Under the pieces are notes generated by a model. That model saw nothing but the letters and a program-made list of their open reading frames with translations, was not told the origin of the DNA and did not search any database. This document shows positions 1-4,153 of a DNA stretch of 6,003 nt, piece after piece (the first letter of the stretch is position 1; every line of letters starts with the position of its first letter). The position numbers and the translations under genes were made by a program. This stretch comes from Holophagae bacterium (GTDB taxonomy: Bacteria > Acidobacteriota > Thermoanaerobaculia > Thermoanaerobaculales > Sulfomarinibacteraceae), in the NCBI GenBank assembly GCA_030609785.1, contig JAUWTC010000179.1, positions 1-6,003 of the forward strand, written 5' to 3'.

Positions 1-1
1 G

Positions 2-637
2 CCGACCCATACGGTGCTCAACGGCTTCGACCCCGATCTGGTCAATCCCGGTGAGCCTCTGCCCAACGTATTCACCATCACTCACACCGGCACCTACCAC
101 CAGGGCCGCCGCGACCCTTCACTCCTTTTCGAGGCCGCCGGAAACCTGATCCGGCGGGGTCGCCTACCACGAGATCGCTTCCGCATCCGCCTCTTCGTCA
201 AGCACGAACCGTGGCTTCTGACGATGGCCGAGGGGCACGGAGTTGCGGACCTCATCGACCTTGTCCCCTGGGGTTCCCACGACGACGCCGTCCGAGCCCA
301 ACGCCGGAGCCACGCCCTGCTCCTCCTTCACTGGGGAGGTCCCCGGGAGGCCGGCGTCGTGACGGCCAAGGTCTTCGAGTACCTGGCGGCCCGGAGGCCG
401 ATTCTGGTCCTCGGGGGCGGCCCCGGCGCCCTGCGTGATCTCCTGGACGACACCGGTGGCGGGCTCCAGATCACCTCGGTCGAAAGGCTTGAAGACCAAC
501 TGTCGGCATGGTGGGAGGAATTCGAGCGAACCGGGACTGTCAACTGGGAGGGTCATCCGGAACGGATCGAACGCTACTCCCACGTTCGCATGGCCCGAGA
601 GTTTGCCGCAGTGTTCGAGAGCGTGACGGGGCCCTGA
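2..637 (+). CDS. GT-B (GT4-like) glycosyltransferase, C-terminal part; 5' end outside window
   Basis: The gene is open from the left edge and ends at TGA 635-637, leaving about 211 visible codons. That is roughly the C-terminal Rossmann domain of a GT4-type enzyme, a family usually near 400 residues. A GTG at 14 could be read as a start, but the in-frame codons before it (P-T-H-T) run straight into V-L-N-G-F-D (bases 14-31). That is the interdomain N-G-F/V-D motif typical of GT4 enzymes, so the gene very probably begins upstream. G-T-Y-H-Q-G-R-R-D-P (89-118) resembles the first loop of the donor-binding domain. A-K-V-F-E-Y-L-A-A-R-R-P-I-L (365-406) is the classic nucleotide-sugar-binding segment with its conserved Glu. 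It would transfer a sugar from a nucleotide donor in the cytoplasm, presumably onto a lipid-linked glycan. Donor and acceptor cannot be deduced. It converges with the wlbC-like gene 14 bp away. Confidence 0.85.
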   Translation, partial: PTHTVLNGFDPDLVNPGEPLPNVFTITHTGTYHQGRRDPSLLFEAAGNLIRRGRLPRDRFRIRLFVKHEPWLLTMAEGHGVADLIDLVPWGSHDDAVRAQRRSHALLLLHWGGPREAGVVTAKVFEYLAARRPILVLGGGPGALRDLLDDTGGGLQITSVERLEDQLSAWWEEFERTGTVNWEGHPERIERYSHVRMAREFAAVFESVTGP

Positions 638-651
638 ATAGGACCTTTCCT

Positions 652-1749
652 TTAATACTCCCGAATCCCGGCGACGACGTACTCGATCTGTTCGATCGTC
701 ATCTCAGGATAGAGGGGCAGGGACAGAATCTCGCTGCGAAGGCCGGTGGCCACGGGATAAACCTCGGGGCCTCCGGCGTCCTGGCGATAGGCAGGCAGTT
801 CGGCCATTGTTTGGGGATAATGGATGCCGGTGGCGATGCCCATTGAAGCCAGGTGATCGCGCAGAGCATCCCGCCGTTGGGCACGAATGACATAGAGGTG
901 GAAGACGTGCTCGTCGTCCTCAGGGCTTTTGGGGCAGACGACGCCTTCGACGCCCTGCAGCAGACGGGAGTATGCCCGGGCGTGCTCTCTTCGAAGCTCA
1001 CACCAATGCTCCAGATGCCTGAGCTTGACCGAAAGTACGGCCGCCTGAAGGCCGTCTAATCGTGAATTGATGCCCTCGAATTCATGTGCGTATTTCGTCG
1101 AGCGACCGTGGTTGGCAAATTTCCTGGCCCACACCGCGAGGTCATCGTCCGAGGTCACAATCGCCCCGGCGTCACCGTAGGCGCCAAGGTTCTTGCCGGG
1201 GTAGAAACTGAAGGTCGAAGCGTCCCCGAAGGCGCCGGCAGCCGTGCCATTCACCCTGGCGCCGTGGGCCTGGGCGGCATCTTCGACCACCTTGAGTCCA
1301 TGATTTCGAGCCACGGCAAGAACCCGGTCCATCGCGGCGACCCGGCCGTAGAGATGGACCGGCACGATGGCCCGGGTCCGGTCGGTCAGTCGCTCTTCAA
1401 TGAGATCGGGATCGATCGTCATGGTTACGGGATCAACGTCACAGAAAACCGGCCGGGCGCCGGTCAGACTGATCGATTCCGGCGTTGCGACGAATGTGTT
1501 GACCGCCGTGATCACCTCGTCGCCCGGGCCAATCCCAAGACCTTTGAGGGCGATAAAGAGCGCATCGGTTCCATTGCCGACACCGATGCAGCTCCCGACC
1601 CCTACGAAACTGGCGAATGAGGCCTCGAAACGCTCGACAAACGGTCCCTTGATGAAGGCCGAGCCGGCGATGACCTCGGCGATAGCCGCATCGATGTCCT
1701 CACGAATGTCGAGGTACTGGGCATGAAGATCGACCATGGGGATGCGCAT
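652..1749 (-). CDS. wlbC: DegT/DnrJ/EryC1 PLP sugar aminotransferase, WlbC/WbpE type
   Basis: This is a complete 365-residue aminotransferase, normal length for the family. It would add the 3-amino group to UDP-3-keto-GlcNAc-uronic acid, using glutamate as donor. Visible motifs are the N-terminal I-P-M-V-D-L-H-A-Q-Y, G-N-G-T-D-A-L (58-64) for phosphate binding, V-E-D-A-A-Q-A-H-G (155-163) with Asp157 for the pyridine nitrogen and Gln160, and S-F-Y-P-G-K-N-L-G-A-Y-G-D-A-G-A (181-196) with Lys186 as the Schiff-base lysine. I chose the ATG at 1749 because GAGGG (1763-1759) sits 9 nt before it; a GTG at 1755 would be only 3 nt from that site. The SD overlaps the stop of the acyltransferase gene, so the genes are probably translationally coupled. 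The family alone does not fix the substrate. dTDP-3-amino-sugar enzymes (FdtB, QdtB, DesV) look alike. The WlbC assignment rests on the adjacent WlbA-like and WlbB-like genes. Confidence 0.85.
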   Translation of the reverse strand: MRIPMVDLHAQYLDIREDIDAAIAEVIAGSAFIKGPFVERFEASFASFVGVGSCIGVGNGTDALFIALKGLGIGPGDEVITAVNTFVATPESISLTGARPVFCDVDPVTMTIDPDLIEERLTDRTRAIVPVHLYGRVAAMDRVLAVARNHGLKVVEDAAQAHGARVNGTAAGAFGDASTFSFYPGKNLGAYGDAGAIVTSDDDLAVWARKFANHGRSTKYAHEFEGINSRLDGLQAAVLSVKLRHLEHWCELRREHARAYSRLLQGVEGVVCPKSPEDDEHVFHLYVIRAQRRDALRDHLASMGIATGIHYPQTMAELPAYRQDAGGPEVYPVATGLRSEILSLPLYPEMTIEQIEYVVAGIREY

Positions 1750-1758
1750 GATCACCGA

Positions 1759-1763
1759 CCCTC
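1759..1763 (-). promoter_or_regulatory. Shine-Dalgarno site that decides the wlbC start
   Basis: GAGGG on the minus strand lies 9 nt before the ATG at 1749 and only 3 nt before the competing GTG at 1755. It overlaps the TGA stop (1764-1762) of the upstream acyltransferase gene, which suggests ribosome reinitiation between the two genes. Confidence 0.55.
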
Positions 1764-2376
1764 AGACATATGGCAGATCGTCAATCGTCTTGATGATGCG
1801 GGCCGGGTTTCCGGCGACAACCGCACCGTCGGGAACGTTGACGGTGACAACGGCGCCGGCGCCGACCAGGGCCTGCCTGCCGATGACAACGCCGGGCAGC
1901 AGCGTGGCATTGGCCCCGACGATGGCGCCCTCGCGGAGGGTCGGCCCGATCAGTTCTTCCTTGACACCCTCCGACAGTGGGTAACGGGCGTTGGTCAAGA
2001 CGGCGTTGGGTCCAACCCAACAGCGTTTTTCCAGGATAGAAAATTCCGGCACGAAGGCCTGGGAGTGGATGCGGACTCCGTCGCCGATCGTCACGTGATG
2101 CTCAATCACTGCGTGAGAGCCGACGCTGACCTCATCACCCAGGGTCGTATGCTCGCGGATCAGGGCGCCATGTCCGGTCTGACATTTCTCACCCAGCCGC
2201 GCGCCGGCGTAGATCACCGTGTGGGAGCGAATGACCGACCCGGCGCCGATCAGGGTCTCGACCTCGCCTTCCCGTTGACCCTTGGCGGGCTGCCCGATGA
2301 CGACGAAATCCCCGAGCTCGACGTCCTCACCCAGCTCAACCCCAGCGAAGATTCGCCGGCTGAGCACCTCAGGCAT
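1762..2376 (-). CDS. wlbB: left-handed beta-helix sugar N-acetyltransferase, WlbB/WbpD type
   Basis: The 204-residue protein is built almost wholly of hexapeptide repeats ([LIV]-G-x4), seen from about residue 12 to 178. Examples are V-E-L-G-E-D, T-T-L-G-D-E, V-T-I-G-D-G and V-V-I-G-R-Q. It ends with the usual cap A-V-V-A-G-N-P-A-R-I (186-195). Proteins of this kind are trimeric and use acetyl-CoA. In this operon it would acetylate the 3-amino group of UDP-GlcNAc3NA to give UDP-2,3-diacetamido-2,3-dideoxy-glucuronate. The loop T-N-A-R-Y-P (128-133) sits where the family often has T-N-D-x-x-P-R-S, so the active-site loop differs somewhat. E-H-H (92-94) offers candidate catalytic histidines. The ATG at 2376 lies inside the end of the dehydrogenase gene (8-nt overlap), and its SD is weak (GGGG, 7 nt upstream), so coupled translation is likely. 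QdtC/FdtC-type acetyltransferases are the main alternative. Confidence 0.82.
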   Translation of the reverse strand: MPEVLSRRIFAGVELGEDVELGDFVVIGQPAKGQREGEVETLIGAGSVIRSHTVIYAGARLGEKCQTGHGALIREHTTLGDEVSVGSHAVIEHHVTIGDGVRIHSQAFVPEFSILEKRCWVGPNAVLTNARYPLSEGVKEELIGPTLREGAIVGANATLLPGVVIGRQALVGAGAVVTVNVPDGAVVAGNPARIIKTIDDLPYV

Positions 2377-3439
2377 TGGGAATCCCCAGGCGACACTCCT
2401 TCGGCCTGAAACGCAGGAATACCTCTCGGCCGGTCTCGATGCTCTCGTAGATCGCGGAAATCAACTCGATGGAGCGACGCCCCTCGAGCCCGTCAACCAG
2501 GGCCGGTCGGTCCCCCCGAATACAGCCGACGACGTGTTCGAGGTAGGGGATGTGGCCGAAACCATAGACGTTTGGTGGATGTTCTCCAACGCTTCCGACC
2601 ACGTGCTCGTCGCCGGCCTCGGCTTTGGAGAACCGCCAGGTCTGCATTTCGTTGACGGCGAAACCACCGACCACCACGGACCCTCGCTCCCCCAGCAACG
2701 ACATCGAGCCCTCGAGATCATTGGGGCGCGTGGCGTTGGTCGCCTCAACGATGCCAAGGGCGCCGTTGCGAAACTTGATGACGGCGACCCCGGTATCTTC
2801 GGCTTCGATGTCGACCAGCGGCGTGCCCGCCTTGGCCCAGACCGAGTCCCACTCGCCCAACATCCACTGCAGGAGGTCGACGTGGTGGCTGGCCTGATTG
2901 GCGAACACCCCACCGTCGAGCTCCCAGGTGCCGCGCCAGGCATCCTGGTCGTAGTAGTCCTGGGTGCGGCACCACCGCACCCGGACCGTGCCCATGACGA
3001 TGCGGCCGAACCGTCCAGCCTCCAGCGCCTCGCGGGTGCGCACCACCGCCCGGTTGTAGCGATTCTGCTTGACGACAAAGAGCCGGATGCCTGCACGGTC
3101 GCAAGCCTCGATCATGCGATCGGCATCGTCGACCGTCAACGCCATCGGTTTTTCGACGACGATGTGTTTGCCGTAGGGGGCCAGTTCGAGCGTATTGCCC
3201 GCGTGAAGACCACTGGGGGTCAAGACACAGACAACGTCGATGCCGGTCTTCGCCCCCATCATCTGCTGGAGGCTGGGAAAGTGGGGTACGCCGTAGGTCT
3301 GACCGAAATGGCTGGCTCGGTCCTCCCGGATGTCGCACACGGCCGCAAGCTCCGCGCCGGAGACATGGCCGCCCGCGAGAATCTCTGCGTGCTTTTTCGC
3401 GATCCGACCACAACCGACCAGTGCGAAGCGTAGACTCAT
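2369..3439 (-). CDS. wlbA: Gfo/Idh/MocA oxidoreductase, UDP-GlcNAc-uronate 3-dehydrogenase (WlbA/WbpB type)
   Basis: This complete 356-residue protein opens with F-A-L-V-G-C-G-R-I-A (5-14), the NAD-binding Rossmann motif. V-E-K-P-M-A (95-100) follows with the conserved Lys97, then R-L-F-V-V-K-Q-N-R (119-127). E-L-D-G-G-V-F-A-N-Q-A-S-H-H-V-D-L-L (173-190) contains the catalytic-type His185 and Asp188. D-I-E-A-E-D-T-G-V-A and D-L-E-G-S-M-S-L-L-G-E-R-G lie further on. From memory these segments match Bordetella WlbA closely, more so than generic sugar dehydrogenases. WlbA oxidises C3 of UDP-GlcNAc-uronic acid with tightly bound NAD, which is recycled with 2-oxoglutarate. I chose the ATG at 3439 because GAGGG (3451-3447) lies 7 nt before it and the Rossmann strand starts at once. 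An in-frame GTG at 3466 would add nine residues with no family support. It is the first gene of the minus-strand operon and overlaps the acyltransferase gene by 8 nt. Confidence 0.88.
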   Translation of the reverse strand: MSLRFALVGCGRIAKKHAEILAGGHVSGAELAAVCDIREDRASHFGQTYGVPHFPSLQQMMGAKTGIDVVCVLTPSGLHAGNTLELAPYGKHIVVEKPMALTVDDADRMIEACDRAGIRLFVVKQNRYNRAVVRTREALEAGRFGRIVMGTVRVRWCRTQDYYDQDAWRGTWELDGGVFANQASHHVDLLQWMLGEWDSVWAKAGTPLVDIEAEDTGVAVIKFRNGALGIVEATNATRPNDLEGSMSLLGERGSVVVGGFAVNEMQTWRFSKAEAGDEHVVGSVGEHPPNVYGFGHIPYLEHVVGCIRGDRPALVDGLEGRRSIELISAIYESIETGREVFLRFRPKECRLGIPNA

Positions 3440-3444
3440 CTTTT

Positions 3445-3451
3445 CACCCTC
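3445..3451 (-). promoter_or_regulatory. Shine-Dalgarno site of the wlbA-like gene
   Basis: GAGGGTG on the minus strand contains GAGGG seven nucleotides before the ATG at 3439. This favours that start over the upstream GTG at 3466, which has no comparable site. Confidence 0.6.
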
Positions 3452-3489
3452 GGTCCACACTAACACGACGCCTCGGAAGGCTTGAGGAT

Positions 3490-3524
3490 TTAGGGGTTAG
3501 GGGTCAGGGGTCAGGGGTTAGGGG
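3490..3524 (+). repeat. five tandem 7-nt units TYAGGGG (G-quadruplex-capable)
   Basis: Five direct heptamers follow without gaps: TTAGGGG, TTAGGGG, TCAGGGG, TCAGGGG, TTAGGGG, plus one extra G at 3525. Each unit supplies four guanines separated by a three-base loop, so the plus strand meets the usual G4 pattern with one run to spare. The units differ only at their second base (T or C). The array does not fit the codon-periodic coding sequence on either side. Confidence 0.9.
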
Positions 3525-3596
3525 GTTCAGAAAGCGAGTGTTCTCTCCTACCTCAAGGGGTTCCTGGAGCCCGGCTCCCTGATCCCTGATCCCTGA
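3504..3596 (+). other. imperfect long hairpin formed by the two heptamer arrays
   Basis: Bases 3504-3527 can pair with 3573-3596 over 24 consecutive positions with no bulge if G-U pairs are allowed. Six of these are wobbles: 3510-3590, 3517-3583, 3519-3581, 3524-3576, 3526-3574 and 3527-3573. The loop would be 3528-3572 (45 nt). In plus-strand RNA this would lie in any 5' leader transcribed from upstream into sixA. There is no T-tract after the stem, so it is not a standard intrinsic terminator. Its function is unknown. Confidence 0.6.
3576..3596 (-). repeat. three tandem 7-nt units TCCCTGA, inverted relative to the 3490-3524 array
   Basis: TCCCTGA occurs three times in a row at 3576-3582, 3583-3589 and 3590-3596, followed by ATCC. 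Read on the minus strand the unit is TCAGGGA, one base different from TCAGGGG in the other array. The two arrays are therefore the same kind of element in opposite orientations, 51 bp apart. Confidence 0.85.
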
Positions 3597-3643
3597 ATCC
3601 AGCACCTTCCCAAATGCGGGCGCATCCCGGGCGAGGGAATGTC

Positions 3644-3649
3644 TACAAT
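3644..3649 (+). promoter_or_regulatory. candidate -10 box (TACAAT) for a leaderless sixA transcript
   Basis: TACAAT differs at one base from the sigma-70 consensus TATAAT and ends six bases before the ATG at 3656. A transcript starting 7 nt after the box would begin at the A of that ATG. No clear Shine-Dalgarno lies at the normal distance from the ATG and no good -35 box lies 16-18 bp upstream. The call rests on this one hexamer and its position. Confidence 0.4.
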
Positions 3650-3655
3650 GGCACG

Positions 3656-4153
3656 ATGCCTCTCTTGATGCTGATGCGCCATGGGAAGAGCCGCTGGGAC
3701 GGCTCGTGGAAGACGGATCATGAGCGCCCGCTGGCCCCACGAGGGATGAGGGCAGCGGCCCAGATGGGCCGGTTTCTGTCCGACACCGGTCATCAGCCGA
3801 CGACAGTCATCAGTTCCATAGCCAAGCGGGCCGCCGAAACGGCACGTCTGGCGGCCGAGAGCGGCCAATGGGACTGCGAGGTCGTTCTTGACCCACGGTT
3901 GTACGGCGGAGGACCCGATGCCGTTCTCGAGGTTGTTCGGGCGTTCGATCCCACCGTCGAGTGCGCCCTGGTCGTCGGCCACAACCCGACCTGGGCGGAG
4001 ACGACCTCGTTGCTGCTCGGTGGCGCCAGCCTTCGATTTCCCACGGCGGCAATAGCCTGCCTCGAAGTCGAAGGCGCCTGGAAGGACCTTCGGCCGGGAC
4101 ACACGGACCTCCGGTGGTTCGTAATACCTCGCCTGTTGGAGGCCACATCATGA
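3656..4153 (+). CDS. sixA: SixA-type phosphohistidine phosphatase (histidine phosphatase superfamily, RHG)
   Basis: The 165-residue cytoplasmic protein has the full histidine-phosphatase signature. L-M-R-H-G-K-S (6-12) carries the phospho-accepting His9 and Arg8. K-R-A-A-E-T-A (57-63) supplies Arg58 and Glu61. V-V-G-H-N-P (107-112) carries the second catalytic His109. R-H-G-K-S, the short length and F-P-T-A-A-I-A (128-134) near the end are typical of the SixA group rather than of phosphoglycerate mutases. E. coli SixA removes phosphate from histidine phosphotransfer proteins. The target here is unknown and could be another phosphorylated protein or a small metabolite. I start at the ATG at 3656 because the motif-bearing first strand begins directly after it. 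An in-frame ATG at 3614 would add 14 residues with no family match. Its stop overlaps the next start as ATGA (4150-4153), so the two genes form one translational unit. Confidence 0.88.
   Translation: MPLLMLMRHGKSRWDGSWKTDHERPLAPRGMRAAAQMGRFLSDTGHQPTTVISSIAKRAAETARLAAESGQWDCEVVLDPRLYGGGPDAVLEVVRAFDPTVECALVVGHNPTWAETTSLLLGGASLRFPTAAIACLEVEGAWKDLRPGHTDLRWFVIPRLLEATS
4138..4142 (+). promoter_or_regulatory. strong Shine-Dalgarno (GGAGG) fixing the start of the membrane protein gene
   Basis: GGAGG inside the end of sixA lies seven nucleotides before the ATG at 4150. Together with the ATGA stop/start overlap it decides the start of the following gene, although the reading frame stays open as far back as 3961. 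Confidence 0.75.

Larger units (their letters stand above)
3440..3655. other. divergent intergenic region with paired heptamer arrays
   Basis: This 216-bp spacer separates the minus-strand wlb operon from the plus-strand sixA unit and so must carry the promoters of both, unless either is read from further away. It contains the G-rich heptamer array (3490-3524), the inverted C-rich array (3576-3596) and a TACAAT box just before sixA. I see no convincing -35/-10 pair for the wlb operon. Short open frames across it have no start signal and look non-coding. Confidence 0.7.

Noticed and set aside
1084..1620. 178-codon open frame on the plus strand opposite the aminotransferase gene
   Set aside because: It is a shadow of the DegT gene, with no family motif and no ribosome-binding site.
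2377..2388. Near-palindrome TGGGAATCCCCA just before the acyltransferase start
   Set aside because: It is imperfect and lies inside the coding sequence of the upstream gene. It is explained by coding constraint plus a weak GGGG ribosome site.
1723..2409. 228-codon open frame on the plus strand opposite the acyltransferase gene
   Set aside because: It is antisense to the hexapeptide-repeat gene. Its Asp/Gly-rich translation mirrors those repeats and no start signal is seen.
2282..3433. 383-codon open frame on the plus strand opposite the wlbA-like gene
   Set aside because: It is antisense to a protein with clear Gfo/Idh/MocA motifs over its whole length. Its own translation has no recognisable fold, and long antisense frames are common in GC-rich coding DNA.
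652..3439. dTDP-3-amino-3,6-dideoxyhexose (Fdt/Qdt) pathway
   Set aside because: The aminotransferase and acetyltransferase would fit, but that route uses a 3,4-ketoisomerase. Here the partner is a WlbA-like dehydrogenase, so the UDP-uronate route fits better.
3440..3466. GTG start nine codons upstream for the wlbA-like gene
   Set aside because: The GAGGG site is correctly spaced for the ATG at 3439, and the Rossmann strand begins there.
3481..3557. 7-bp inverted repeat CTTGAGG (3481-3487) / CCTCAAG (3551-3557)
   Set aside because: It is short enough to occur by chance over this distance and would cross the stronger heptamer stem. I do not claim a pseudoknot on it.
3490..3596. CRISPR array
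   Set aside because: The units are 7 bp and directly tandem with no unique spacers, and no cas genes are near.
3504..3596. Intrinsic transcription terminator
   Set aside because: The stem is long but has a 45-nt loop and no T-tract on either strand. It also lies between divergent genes, where no terminator is needed.
3614..3655. Upstream ATG start for sixA
   Set aside because: The 14 added residues have no match to SixA, whose first strand begins right at the ATG at 3656. The TACAAT box also lies within this stretch.
3961..4149. N-terminal extension of the GT-C protein to an ATG at 3961
   Set aside because: The extension lies wholly within sixA in another frame and reads as Arg/Pro-rich nonsense. 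GGAGG before 4150 and the membrane segment that follows fix the later start.
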